DNA of 64,000 nt, taken from the NCBI RefSeq assembly GCF_000149955.1, contig NC_030992.1, positions 3,922,850-3,986,849 of the forward strand, read 5' to 3'. Under the pieces are notes generated by a model. The model was given only the letters and a program-made list of their open reading frames with translations. It was not told the origin of the DNA and searched no databases. The stretch comes from Fusarium oxysporum f. sp. lycopersici 4287 (Eukaryota; Ascomycota; Sordariomycetes; Hypocreales; Nectriaceae). The number at the start of each line of letters is the position of its first letter. Position 1 is the first letter of the stretch. Made by a program: the position numbers and the translations under genes. Below, piece by piece: positions 23,424-35,722 of this stretch.

Positions 23424-24541
23424 TTAAACTCCAAGCAGCTCAAGAGTTCCATGGTCGACAATACAAGCAGAGTATCTCTCTGCCATGGCGAATACCACCT
23501 CATCTGGCTGCATAGTCTGAGGAGTCATAGCCCATAGGAAGCCTTGCATACTATATCGTCGGTAATCATCCCACAGATCCTCCCTTGTCAACTTCGGCCC
23601 TCCCTCTTTATGCAAAGCCTCCAAATACGTATCAACCAGACTTGCTTCATGTTTCCGTCTATCCTCAACAGTTAGAGCACCCGTGAGGAAGTAAGCCAAG
23701 TCAAGAACCGACGGTCCATACTGCAGACCCTGCCAATCGATAAACCCAGGAGTGCCATCATTCGCAATCAGTGTATTGCCGACATGGTCATCGCCATGAA
23801 TCAGTGAGTAATACTTCTGATCCGCATCTGCATGTTTCCAAAGGGCCTGAAAAGCCTTGCGTACGCGATCAGGGTCAAGGAGCTCCTTCGCAACAGGCGG
23901 CCGAACCTTTTCGTCAAAACGTGCTCCCCATGGCGCAGGCTCCAGAAGCGCAAGGATAATGTTTCGAACAGGGTTCTCCAGCTTTGATCCGTCTTTTCCA
24001 AAGAGCCAAGGATATTCTTCTTCCTTAGTATTCCATGTCTTTGCGTGCAGACTGGCGAGTTGCTTTAGGGCTTCTCCAACACGCTCAGGTGCCCATGGTT
24101 CCAGGGGAGTGCCGAAAGTAGCTTCGCTTGATACATCTGACATGATGAAGATGCCTTGCCCGTTGACTGTATCTGTACCTGCGAACCAGATCTTGGGAAG
24201 AAGCATCGTCGTCTGTGGAGCGACATGATAGTAAAACTCAGCCTCGCGACGATAAGTTGGTAACATCTGAGGAACCGTCTCACGAATTACCGGATTAAAC
24301 CCCCCCTTCAGGACAACCCTACTAGGAATCTCCGTTTCAACACCATCGCCAAAAATGAGGTCCACAAAGACTTTGGACGAAGTGCCGTGTATAACAGAAC
24401 TGATCTTGAAGTCCTTCACCGCAACGCCAAGAGCTTCAGATAGCCACTCAGAAGTAACCTCGTCCGGCGTTAACGGCAGCGGCTTTTCACTGTCGAAATT
24501 ACCCCTCGGGCTTGAGATCCCGTGACAAGGGAGTTAAACAT
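23424..24541 (-). CDS. APH-like phosphotransferase, start region apparently frameshifted
   Basis: The open frame runs from 24533 to the stop at 23424 and encodes an aminoglycoside phosphotransferase / choline-kinase-fold protein of about 370 aa. It has the Brenner motif LIHGDDHVGN, the metal-binding FIDWQ and the helical C-lobe (GPSVLDLAYFLTGAL). The N-terminus LPLTPDEVTSEWLSEALG is typical of the family but contains no ATG. The only well-placed ATG (24541, context CACGATG, about 80 bp below a TATATA at 24621-24626) is one base out of frame. It would join the kinase frame if the run of four G (near 24503-24506) had one more. This is a real frameshift, a sequence error, or a missed exon. Members phosphorylate small molecules, some of them antibiotics. 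The gene is convergent with the PDR transporter. Confidence 0.75.
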
Positions 24542-25471
24542 CGTGATCAATTGTTTAAAAGGAGGATACGGGGAGAAAAAGTGGTGTTGCTTTTTTGTTG
24601 CATCAGCCAGTAACGTGGATTATATACCCTTGTCGGGTCCTCATTGCAACCCGCTTATAGCAAGCTTATCTGCAAGGCACTACTCGCTTGTAGCTGTTCG
24701 TATCAGCTCCTTGCTAGGTGGGTTTCCCGTCCAGTTGGAGGCCTGGTCCGTTGTAAGAAAACCGTTGGTTCACCCTTGTAAAATCTGGCCGGGAGTTACA
24801 TCCGCCATTTCGTCAGTGGAACATGTTTCATCGTCCGAGATATAAAGTTTACGCTAGTTCCTTCGTCACCAGCTCAGGAAATACAACTCATGCCACATTC
24901 TGCATGTTTCTCTTGTCAACCAGGGTTCTTGTATAGTCAGATCATTAGCTCTGATGCGGTTGTCAACTAGACAAGACTTGGACAAAGAAAGAACCATTCT
25001 ACGACATTCCAATAATGCCTTTAGCAAGAATCCTCTACTAGAATGGTTGCGAAATTTCTCTGAAGCAAAATTTATCCCGCGGGAATATTGGGTTGATATT
25101 GGGTTCACAGGTGGCCAGATCCTGACACTGATCGCCGTTAACCTAACCCCATACAGGGTGCAACTCGCTAGGGATGGTGCATGATACCAGAAATGCAACA
25201 GCTTATTCAGGAGTCACTCATCATGAACACGTCCATTCTAATGCCGATGTATCCTTCAGAAATTGCCGTCTGATTTGTGCTGGCTTGGCACTAACGGCCC
25301 TGCTTTCCAGGGGCTTGAGAACTCTACATTGTCGCATCGGCTTGGCTTTACGAAAAATCCTTACAATGCAACATCACATCAAATCCAGCTGAGCCCTTCA
25401 GCCAGCTGTAAATGTGATCTCCTTCCCGCTTCTCTCAATACATTTTGGCTTGAGTTAAAGTCTTCGGCGTC
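24542..25471. other. intergenic, divergent promoters
   Basis: About 930 bp between the APH-like gene (minus) and the rhodopsin-like gene (plus). Apart from the TATATA at 24621-24626 serving the minus-strand gene, nothing recognisable was seen. Confidence 0.5.
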
Positions 25472-26678
25472 ATGGCTACTCTCGATCCTGGGGTGAATAT
25501 CTACAACACGTCCGTTGTACCGCCGCCAATTGGGCAGGAGTCCAATTTTGACAGGCCGCTCTCCGACGTGCAACTCGCGACAATCACGGTCTTTGCAGTC
25601 ACGTACTTTCTCGCCACGGTCTCTCTCGCTCTTCGATATGCCACAAGTGCGCTGGTCGTTAAGGAATGGGAACTCGATGTCGTGCTCATCACGCTCGCGT
25701 GGGGAACGGCGTTGGGCTACTTTATCTCGGTTTGCTTCATGATGAAGTACGGATGGGGATCGCATGCTTGGGACGTCTCTCTTGCGGATATGGTTCAGTA
25801 TAACAAGGTACGTGAACTAATCTCCTGGATACAGTCGTTCTTTGCTGACAATGACAGTACCTCTCTCCGACGACGTTAACGTACATGTGGAGTCCGACCC
25901 TGACGAAGCTCTCGATTCTCTCCGTTCTTTATCGCATCAGCCCGGCGCGAGGCTATCAGATCTCGGTCTACGTCATTGCAATCGCGTTGTTAATATATAC
26001 CATCACCTTCACCGTCCTACTCTCAGGGCCTTGCAATCCAAAAGACGTTGGATCGGGTGTCTGCTTAAACAATCTAGCCATCTCCCAGGTCGTCTTGAAC
26101 ATCGCGACCGATTTGTCGATCATCATTCTCCCGCTTCCCACGTTACATAATCTTCAAATACCATTTCGCCAAAAGGTTGTCGTCGGCTGTATTCTTTCTA
26201 TTGGATCTGCGTACGTATCTACAGTTTGACTACGATACAGAGACATGCTAACTGAAGCTGCAGGGTTCTGATCGCATCCATCGTCCGAGCCCCTTACGTC
26301 CACATCATGGCCACCAACCCCGACTTCACCCGGAAACAAGCCGAAGCCGGCGTATGGTCCCTGGTCGAACTCAACATGGGCATTGTATGCAATAACCTGA
26401 TGCGGCTGAAGCCGTTCCTCAGAACATACCTTCCCAGAGTCTTGACCTTTCTCGGTCTCACAGCGAGGTCGAAGCCTCAAGGAGAGAACCCTTCGAAATC
26501 CAGCGGGAACTGGAGGGGCAGGCCTTCTCACAGTTATCAGCTCAACAGCTTAGAGCATGAGGATCCCCATCATAAGAGTTTTAGAAAGGAGCCTTCAGTG
26601 GATGAGGCTGCTTTTGGGGACTTGGACAAGGAACCATCACGCCATAATGGTAGCACTGATGATATACTTAGATCATGA
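25472..26678 (+). CDS. fungal rhodopsin-like 7-TM membrane protein
   Basis: Exons 25472-25807, 25858-26210 and 26264-26678 (introns of 50 and 53 nt, GTACGT donors) give 367 aa. The N-terminus precedes hydrophobic helices beginning at VQLATITVFAVTYFLATVSL. Conserved family landmarks are KEWELDVVLITLAW, a loop segment KYGWGSHAWD, LTKLSILSVLYRI, GPCNPKDV with an extracellular Cys, and DLSIIILPLPTLHNLQ before the last helices. This is the pattern of the large fungal 'rhodopsin domain-containing' integral membrane family related to Pth11-like receptors, here without a CFEM domain. The C-terminal ~100 residues are a hydrophilic cytoplasmic tail rich in Ser, His and Glu. Ligand and signalling partner are unknown; a sensor role is inference. 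Confidence 0.9.
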
Positions 26679-28694
26679 CAATTATCCGCTGTTCCAGAAA
26701 CTACAACAGCTATTTACAAGAGTTCACGAAGGTGTTCAAATAGAAACATTGACTAGCCACCCTTTCCGATAACGCGACCCTCCCATAGTACTCCGACACA
26801 TGCAAATCCTGAACACCATATTTTCGTTATAACCCAAGAGCCTCGGTTAGCTTGAGCTTCCGTAACCAAGACACGCTCTGCCTATCGAAGCTCCCAAGGC
26901 TGCCACGAAATGACTGCCCAGCAGTTTATTCTTTCTCGAGGCCATCGTCGACTTGAAGATACATATCTGTAGAAAGGCCTTGTTGGCCTACCCCATAGAT
27001 TTGATCAGGCTCTATGGTACCATCTAGTTCCCCTCTTCCAGTAAGTCCCAGCTGAGATGCAGGAAGTACAAGGCTTTGACCAGTTGTGAACGCCCTGCCC
27101 TACAACCTCGGCGGTAATGACGTTACAGGTGAACCAGCACCCGGTCTTCATTGAGAACGCGCGGGTTAGGGTTGAGTGACCACATAAAAAGTGGTTGGTG
27201 TTCATGATCCAGACGCACATTGTGAGTTTTATGTGAAGTCTGTTTGAAACGGCAAAAGCTGGCTGATGAGATAGGAGGGGAAGAAATTGCCGGCAGCTGC
27301 GCAAGCCGAATAAAAGGTAATAGACAGATGTGGCTATTGTCTATATCGCCGAGAAGTGAATTGTCGTCGGTATAGCTCTGAAAAGCTTGAATGATGAGAA
27401 GCAACAATCAAGATGAGTACTCGCGAGATACTGTGCCTTGTTATCTATGTCCCAGGTTGCGCGTCGCATACGAAGCCAAGCCTGATGGCTCCCTCATATG
27501 CACGATATCACACCTGACTGAGTCTGACCAACGTGTTGGCTGAGTTGCAGATACAAGAAACAAGGGGTTTGAAAAGGATGTCCAAAGTGCAGTACATAAC
27601 AACCGTGATACCAGAAGCCGCAACTCTGACTGCTCATGGTTACTGTTCGGAATAAATTCTCCGGAACAAAAGTGAAGGGCTTTTCACCGTATTCCGTATT
27701 AGGAAGGTTTTATGATATGATGCTTACTGATGACGCCTCCAGAGCCTCGTGAGGCATAATCCTTCCCATTGGCTCTTGTTCCGAAACGACAAATAATCCA
27801 TGTATATAGGTAAGCAAGGCGGAATCCGACAGGGCGAACGGCTGTCCACGTAAGCCGTGATCGGGTCAGCATTACTGCTGTGCCACTTGACAGCCTGAAA
27901 ATGCAGATTGATAACTGAGAAGTTGGAGAAACGTTAATTCAGCTACTTGTTTGGTCATGAGCTGAGAATCCTACAGATGCAGGGATAGACACTCATTGGC
28001 TGGGTGGCGTTGCCTCACTCGAGAAGTAGGACACCATGTCAGCATCGCTTCCAAAGAATGAGGCCTCACTCAATTAACCGAGACAAATGTGTGGTGTTTC
28101 TTAATTGATATTGGCAAAAGTCTCTATCGCCCCCATCGCTGCCTACTGCCAACTGACATATTCACGCAGCCTCACTCCATCCATGGCTATGGAAACATAG
28201 CCTTCAGGTTGGTATGGTATGATCCGATGATGAGGCGTCAATATTAAAGCCCGAGGGATTTTGTCTTGAGAATGCGACGCTGGGCTTTATGTTCCAGTCG
28301 CGCGGAATGGAAGTTAACCGAAGGCCTGTACAGTTCGGTGAAATCATACTGACTGCGACGCCTCTCGGCCATTGCATCAACTGCCTGAAGATCGTTCAGA
28401 TAGCAAAATAATGAGGAGTTTAATGCACGAACCAGGCCTTAACGGACGGGGACATAAACAGCAGTGTAAGTGTTAGCCAGCAGTATAAAAACAGTGCACA
28501 GGGACTCAGAGAGCCAGGATCGATTTCCAAGAAAGGATATTAGAATCTCCAATTAATTACTATTCTATTCTATTCTAAAAACCTCTAAGCATCTAACTTC
28601 ATCTAGACATTGGATATCAACGCTAACACCCAAAAGCGCCATAAGACGCAAATCATAATTCAACCTGTTTTGTCCGTCTTGGATTGCATTTCGT
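26679..28694. other. mostly intergenic, one possible small gene
   Basis: About 2 kb between the rhodopsin-like gene and the 3' end of the DUF1275 gene. The only frame with some gene-like character is the small cysteine-rich one at 27005-27220. The rest (27.3-28.69 kb) has no supportable gene, repeat or RNA signal that I could see. Confidence 0.5.
27005..27220 (-). CDS. small cysteine-rich hypothetical protein
   Basis: A 71-aa frame with ATG at 27220. It starts MCVWIMNTNHFLCGHST and contains six cysteines, including FLCGHS and SKPCTSCIS. Small fungal proteins with a CGH element and later CxxC pairs are common in Hypocreales and may bind zinc (inference from pattern). There is no signal peptide. 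No intron is needed. It could equally be a chance frame. Confidence 0.35.
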   Translation of the reverse strand: MCVWIMNTNHFLCGHSTLTRAFSMKTGCWFTCNVITAEVVGQGVHNWSKPCTSCISAGTYWKRGTRWYHRA

Positions 28695-29587
28695 CTATTT
28701 GTTGGAGGACTTGGGCTTCCAGAGAACCCAAGCAAAAGTGATACACAGCTTGAGGAACGCAGCGATCCAAAGAGCTCCAGCAAATCCAACCCAGGACTTA
28801 GACAAGAAACCACCGGAAACAGCGCCAGCGAAGAGAAGCACAGCTCCAGTGGCTCTTCGGTTTCGATCGGCATTGTCGTTGATAGGCGCAGTGAAGAGCT
28901 TTGCGTCGCTCATCATGTCGCAGTACAAACTTGTCAAGACAATAGTCGGCATGGCGTTGTACTTGAGGACACGACTGGCGACGATTTGGCCTGCACTCTG
29001 GAAAGCGAGAATGATGATGGCGGCGTAGTCAGTTGCTGGGAACGAGTCCTGGACTCTCTCGATAATCCATCCGTCTTCGTGCACTGTTTCTCTACCATGA
29101 GGATGGTTATAGACTGCACCGGTTGTAGCGAGGATAGCTACGAGACCAGTGAGAAGAGCCTGAATCAAGAATGAAGTGATAAGAACCCATCGCTTCTGAG
29201 GTCCGAAAAATCGGTGGAAGCTTGAGAAGAAGAGAGCTCCAAAGGCGAAGCAAACAATAGCGAGAAAACAGCGAGACCATGCTTTTCCAGGTAGGTTTTC
29301 GGGTTGATGACTGACGCCGAGACCAACAAAGATTGTGTTTCCTGCAACATGTGAGTTTGAGTTTTGAGATATCGATTGAGGCATATGAACTGACCTGTTT
29401 GCATACTGACGAAACAGCCATACATGTTGAACGCAGCGCTATCAACGAGACCAGCCACGAAGAAGCAGATGAGCAGCAGAATATCACCCCATCGCGTATC
29501 AATCTCCGTCGTGAATCTGCTGGCCACAGGGCTCTTGGACTCTCCCTTTGGCCCAGCTTCGGGGTTATCGCTACCAGAGTCGGGCAT
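28695..29587 (-). CDS. YoaK/DUF1275-family membrane protein
   Basis: Exons 29587-29395 and 29341-28695 with a 53-nt intron (GTCAGT...TTGCAG) give 279 aa. After a hydrophilic N-terminus of ~30 residues, the first membrane helix reads DILLLICFFVAGLVDSAAF, followed by the conserved MYGCFVSMQTGNTIFVGLG, the signature segment of DUF1275/YoaK. Five further hydrophobic segments follow (CFLAIVCFAFGALFF; WVLITSFLIQALLTGLVAI; YAAIIILAFQSAGQIVASR with VLKYNAMPTIVLTSLY; GAVLLFAGAVSGGFL; GALWIAAFLKLCITFAWVLW). The family is widespread in bacteria and fungi with no settled biochemical function. The product is an integral membrane protein, probably six-helix. Confidence 0.92.
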
Positions 29588-30785
29588 ATTGACCGAGATG
29601 CCAAAATTTTCGGAGCAGCTGCCGAAACGTACTTCCTCTCAAAAAGTCGTTTCCAACGTCGATAACGCAGTTCGTTTCAATTCAACGGTCGCAAGAGTAA
29701 TGACGTCTTTGAAAAAGTGAAAATATTTTTTTAGTCGACGCCTCGAAAGTTATTTTGAAAGGGAGGAGAAGAAGAAAAAAAGAGTCACTCCTTTAATCGG
29801 GATGACGTGCTGGGTGGGCCCACTATTATTGGGAGCGAAAATTGTCTGGGCTGAAAGAGATTAGGATGCGGCGATTTCGGCTCTGAATTGCTTCGCCAAG
29901 AAGGGTGCACAGACGATGCGTACGTGGACTAGTCTGGGCAAAATATTGTTAATGGGCTCTGTATAAGTGGATAAGGCGAATTATATATGTAAAAAAACGT
30001 TATTCATAAGCCAAAATTACAGCCTTTCCTTTATTTTTGATAGCTACAATGGAGTGCAATCATATCATTAAATGTCAAAGAGAGAAGAGATGCCAAGGTG
30101 CACTGCCTCGGATCAATGGGGCGCCTTCTATTGACAAAACAATACCAAGAATCGCGTACTGCCAAGCCGGCATTTGGCTTCCCATTCCGAGATCAATTTT
30201 TCTAGGCACTTAGACGCCGCATATCCAGCCAAGACGGACGAGTTTCGAATGGTTTTAATAAATTTCGAACTGAGCTCTTGACTCCCTAGGAAACGTGACT
30301 TCTCGTTTGTATCAGCTTGAGAGAAGAAGTACTTTTCCAAGCTTGCAAGCAACTGCAAGTGGCTTGATTCAACAGAAGAATAGTTCAATACAACCTGATC
30401 CTAGCTCAAGACGGGATACTCTCTCAAACAAAACCCTTCGATTCTTTATATTCAGTGCAGCCTTACAATATCAAGTTTTGTAGTTGTCTCGTGTCCATGA
30501 ACTTACCCTATAGAACTGTTGTGGCGTTTCGCCATTTCAACAACCACTTTGAAATATCCAGTTTTACCATGCGACAACGCCAATGGACCTCCGAATGGAA
30601 GTCTCGAGATGTCATAAAGGTTTATGCAAAGCCTCATAATCGATTTCCACGACTTAGAAATCCAATCACTGACATTTCGTGTAAAGGCAGCCACATGTGG
30701 CGCAGCAACTAGCACAAATGTTTTATGCAGGCAAAATTTAGAGGCGGATTTCTTCTTCTGCACATCAACTCATGGCTCTCTCGTC
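29588..30785. other. intergenic with possible relic on the minus strand
   Basis: About 1.2 kb upstream of both the DUF1275 gene (minus) and the first NTM1-like gene (plus). 29745-29790 is purine-rich. 29970-30060 is AT-rich. A weak spliced minus-strand candidate occupies 30128-30637 (listed separately). Confidence 0.5.
30128..30637 (-). pseudogene. possible small gene or gene relic
   Basis: Two protein-like frames can be joined on the minus strand. One is from ATG 30637 (with GGPLALSHGKTGYFKVVVEMA) to a GTAAGT donor at 30506. The other is 30362-30128 (HLQLLASLEKYFFSQADTNE to the stop), across a 144-nt intron that keeps frame. The first part faintly recalls an ankyrin unit. No family was recognised, the intron is longer than its neighbours, and the gene would abut the NTM1-like promoter. 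It is therefore best treated as a candidate or relic. Confidence 0.2.
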
Positions 30786-31598
<813 letters not shown>

Positions 31599-31863
31599 AT
31601 CACAGCAGCGTCTTCTCTCGGTTATATATCATTTCGGCGAATGGAGTCGGCGTCCACCAGAGCAGAATTGAGGACTCAAGGTGCACAGTGCGAATCCAAA
31701 ATGCATTTGTTTGGCTGGCTAAGTCTCAGATGTTGATTTGTAATGTTCTTGAAGCGACAAAGGTGCTGCCAAGCCAACAGCTCAAACGCGACAACCGCCA
31801 TTTTAGACCAGTGATTGGTCATGAAGGAAGCGCAACCAACCAACAGCTGTTTCAACAGAACGC
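31599..31863. other. convergent 3' interval between the two NTM1-like genes
   Basis: The 265 bp hold the 3' ends of both convergent paralogues. With typical 3' UTRs the two transcripts would overlap or abut here. No inverted repeat long enough to suggest a recent fold-back duplication was noticed. Confidence 0.5.
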
Positions 31864-32633
31864 TCATTGTCCCTTTGGCTTCAAGGCGTACATTTTAACA
31901 GGCAGCAATGATTTGGGAAATCCGTTTTGTAACTCAGCTCGTACAATCGCCAAACCAGCCTTTTCGAAAATTGCTCTAAAGCCCTCATCCGTCCTGATTG
32001 CACCATCAGCATGAATCCTATAATGAGGCTGAGACTTGCAAACGTACCTTGTTACACTACTGTCAACTTCATCATATGTATCTTCTCCCGAAGTACTCAG
32101 GTTCTCCTTGACTATAATAATCCCCGCAGGAGCTAAAGCTGAAGCGCAACGTTCGAGATATTGGATGAGCAGAACATCAGGTATTTGGCCAGCGCACCAT
32201 TGTGTCCAGATCAAATCATACTGCACGTCTTGCGGCTGCCACTCCTGCAAGCCAATGTTGTGAATCTGGCCTACACCGGGTGTATCTACCAAACCAGCGG
32301 TGAACTTAGCAACGGGTTCAATGATATCCACAGTTTCAGCGACATCAAGGAGCAAGCCTTTAGTGATTCTACCAATTCTACATAAGATAGTCAGCTAAAT
32401 GTGAAGTTGTATGTCTAAAGGTTTACGAACCCAGCTCCGCCTTCTAACGCTCTCAAAACCCGGGGTTTGCCAATCCCCAGCTTAGCTAGGAAAGACCGCG
32501 AGCCCTGTAAGTCGATCCTCGACACGGAGGGAAAACCGCCCAGCATGCCGTCGACACTAGCAGCGACATTTTGCCAGTAGTTCATCGCCTCATCCATTGA
32601 TATCAATGAATCGGGAAGTGGATGTTGTACCAT
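31864..32633 (-). CDS. NTM1/Tae1-type protein alpha-N-methyltransferase, copy 2
   Basis: Exons 32633-32431, 32377-32048 and 31993-31864, introns 53 and 54 nt, give 220 aa. Splicing restores EGGAGIGRITKGLL at motif I and SSVTRTDEGF near the C-terminus. The N-terminal block DGMLGGFPSVSRIDLQGSR is shared almost word for word with copy 1. It keeps DSSV and KENLS (NTM1 substrate-site elements) but has IWTQWCAGQI where copy 1 and animal NTM1 have a WIQW...GHL block, losing the His. Reaction as for copy 1 if active: SAM-dependent methylation of a free protein N-terminus. The two copies differ at complementary key positions, so it is unclear which is the housekeeping Tae1 orthologue. Confidence 0.9.
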
Positions 32634-33492
32634 GTTGAATGTTTATACTGGTGTTGTCTGCAGTCGAAAAAATTACAGTATTCCAAGGGAGGTTTTTCTC
32701 GTACAGCCGGTTGAACCGGGTTAAAAATAGCAGAGGTTTAAAATGCCTGAGGCAGGGTTACTAACTATACTCCACTGGGGTAGAAGCGAGATCCAGACTT
32801 TGGTCTAAACTCACCGACAGATGGAGACTAATAAATACCTCTCGCGCCGTAGAGTGAGTGGAAGGAAGGATGTTTTTGGGTGCTATTACGTGAGACGCGT
32901 AGGGCTTAAGGTCAGAAAGGGTCGAAGTCTATTTTATTGAACGTATGACATTCATTGACTGAGAAAGAAATTCTTCTCAAGGTGTAACGTGATGTGATCT
33001 CATAGCCATACCCCTGTCACGAACACCCAACCGGGGCGAAGTTTAAATCGAATATGACTCCATGCTTGAAATATTGGTTTTGAATGCTTAAATGTGAATC
33101 TGACCATATTATAGCATATATCTGTATCGTGTCCTCATTACCTGCGCTGGCAGCATAAAGTATAACCTTATGACCAGCAAGTACTTAGTATGTGTCTCAA
33201 GGCCTATTCAGTTTGACTGTCTACAGTCTTTACAGGCTGATACCGTCTCCTAACACCGATGACTGAATAGCATTACTGCGAGTATACTGGTTCAAAACGG
33301 CAGTATGAGAATTTTATATACAGCTTTTATCCTCAGGCTTGTATTTCACGGCCCCAAATGATGACCATCCCCCCAGAGAATCTGGCTTGGCAGTGGAATA
33401 GTGAATGCTTAGCTAAGACAAGAAACAATCCCTGATAATCATGTTTAATCATTCCAATCATTATTGTAAAGATTTATAGACTGACTACCCCG
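32634..33492. other. intergenic, no gene seen
   Basis: About 860 bp between the start of NTM1-like copy 2 and the 3' end of the LaeA-like gene. No open frame, repeat or regulatory motif was recognised. Confidence 0.55.
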
Positions 33493-35019
33493 TCATACTT
33501 GGGCCTCGGGCTTTTGGCCATAAACAACATGTCTAGAAACTGTCAGCACTTCCTTCTCACAAGCTTAAGGGTCACTTACATAGGCCACCAAGCGTGAATG
33601 CGTCTGTCCTTCATATCCGTCCTAACCTTTGCCAAAAACACCTCAACCTCTTCAGGACTCCACCCCAGCCCTCTCGTGAAGAGCACCATAGAAAGACCCG
33701 ACAGCTCACCAGCGATGTTATGATTACACCAAAAGCCTGAATCGTCAGCAAAACTCTTCCCCCAGCAGTAAATAACATACCAAGTTCCTTGTAATAGGGA
33801 TCAGCAGGCCATCTATTAGTCGGCCACTTATAAACCACCTCCGTAACATTGACAAACCCCGCATCAATCATCTGCTGCTTATAAAATTTCGCACTCTCCG
33901 CCGTGCGACCGAATTTATTCGTCGCTTCGATCATGAGGCTGGACCACTGATCAATGTAAGAATCCTTTTTGAGAGTACCGTCGTCGCATTGTGCGGGGAA
34001 TGTTATGTCTTGGCATTCAACCCATCCGCCGGGACTCAGAGCGTTGAAGGATTGGGTGAAGAATTTGGGAAAGTCACCGATTGAACCGGTCATCATGCGG
34101 GCGAAGATGAAGTCGAAGTTGTAGGAGAATGTCCACTCGTCTTCGAGGTCGTCGACTTGGAACTGGAGATTTGTGGGGAGGCTGTATTTGTCAGTGAGAA
34201 CAAGCTGAATTATCAAGTTGGAAGGCGTACAAGTTGGGCTGAATGGGACTGAGATCAATGCCGATGACCTGGAGATGTTAGTATTGATGTGACGAGTGAC
34301 ATAGGGTCTTGTACCTGTGTTTCGGGGTGAGCGTCGGCAAAGTCAATCGCCCATACGCCAGTACCTGTTCCGGCATCAAGAGCGCGGCTCAAAGGCTTGT
34401 CATCTCCAATCGGACTAAGATAAAGCTTTCCGCCAAGGGTGAGCGTGAACAAATGATGTTGCAGATCTACCCCAATCAGTGCATGCTCATGATGCCCGTA
34501 TAAGCTCACTCACCTAAACGTTCTTGCTCAGACTGATGAGCACGATGTTAGTAGGCAAGGTAATTCAAAAGACACGTGCGCTTCATACCGAATCATTGGG
34601 GAGTACATAATTGACTGTAAAGGTTAGCGACATGCTTGGAATGAGTGAGATCAACATACTGGACTCTCTGAAAGCATGGTATGTTCTTCCGTTCTCGGTG
34701 CGATAGGCCATGATGCTTGAATTGATTGACGCTGTACTGCTTGCAGCATCATCCTGCGCACGTCAGCTCAAATCACAAACGATTCTAAGTATTCCCTACC
34801 CCGATCGCTGAATCGTCATCAGGAAAATCCTGCTCACTCTAAACCACGTTAATTCAATTCCCATCGACAATCTCAATGCCGAACCTCAGCTTGCAGCGCG
34901 CTCTCATCGGTCGTAGGCGCCTGTCTATCCCCCTCAGTCACGGTAGCAGTCGCAGCGGTCTTGAGATCCGCAACATCATCGCCCCCCTGCTTCTTCTCAG
35001 GCTCTGTATCAGCTGTCAT
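33493..35019 (-). CDS. LaeA-like SAM-dependent methyltransferase
   Basis: Ten exons on the minus strand: 35019-34885, 34829-34800, 34753-34660, 34614-34589, 34532-34514, 34466-34315, 34268-34231, 34181-33781, 33736-33580 and 33532-33493. All nine introns (44-56 nt) keep frame and give 363 aa. The product has the standard layout of fungal LaeA-like/umta methyltransferases: an acidic disordered N-terminus, DDAASSTASINSS, YRTENGRTYHAF, YVLPNDSSEQERLDLQHHLF and SAM motif I LDAGTGTGVWAIDFA. Next come IGIDLSPIQPN, VDDLEDEW, LSPGGWVECQD and the tail VVYGQKPE. Relatives of LaeA influence secondary metabolism and development through chromatin, though most paralogues have unknown substrates. Five exons are 40 nt or shorter (30, 26, 19, 38, 40), so automated calls are likely to be wrong. 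The gene is divergent from a P450 at 35723. Confidence 0.93.
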
Positions 35020-35722
35020 GGTCACCCGTCAAGGACGTTGCGTTGCGTGTTGAGAATCGGCAAAGCAGACACGTTCAAGGTGAACAAAAAAGGTCAAGAT
35101 TTTCCCCCTCATCTGGATAAACAAGATAACGTGCCGAGCCGCGCCTCGTTACTGGAATAAAACGTCGCGGGCGCAGAGAAAAGTAAGCACAGCTGATGTG
35201 GCTTGTGGCTGGCATGTTAAACCCGTCACTTTCTCGACTGACTTCGGAATATTTCTCTTTTCAGGGCAATGGTTGACCTTGATTCTCGGACCATCGAACC
35301 TAAAACGATACCCTCTCTCCGATCCCAGCGATCGTATCTCCCGGGCTCCGCGGTCGATGGCGTTGAAACTGGGATGAAAGAGCATGGACTTTAGTGGTGC
35401 TCTCCCGGTCTAGAAGGTCTAGCGCTGAGTTTAGTCCGCCAAAGATTATGTGGAGGGGCTGGAACACAGGAAAGCTTCGTTTGCATTCGCTGTCTTGCCG
35501 AGGCGATGAATGCAATGTAATGCATGATCATATGCTAGTGAAAGGAAGGGAACATTAATGATCCTCTTTGGCCTGAGAGAATTGTTTCTTTTTGTACAGC
35601 CAAGTCCCCACAGGCTCGGCCCGCTGGTCCCTGATCGCAAACTGCACCCGCGAACCAACAGCTTCAGCGCTCGGCGATATAAGCACCGGTAATTGTTGAA
35701 GACTGTTCTTGGCAGCACCATC
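35020..35722. promoter_or_regulatory. divergent promoter region (LaeA-like / P450)
   Basis: 703 bp separate the start codons of the divergent LaeA-like and P450 genes. A TATAAG at 35678-35683 lies 40 bp before the P450 ATG, possible with a very short leader. No other motif was recognised. Frames such as 35446-35724 on the minus strand are not credible genes. Confidence 0.4.
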
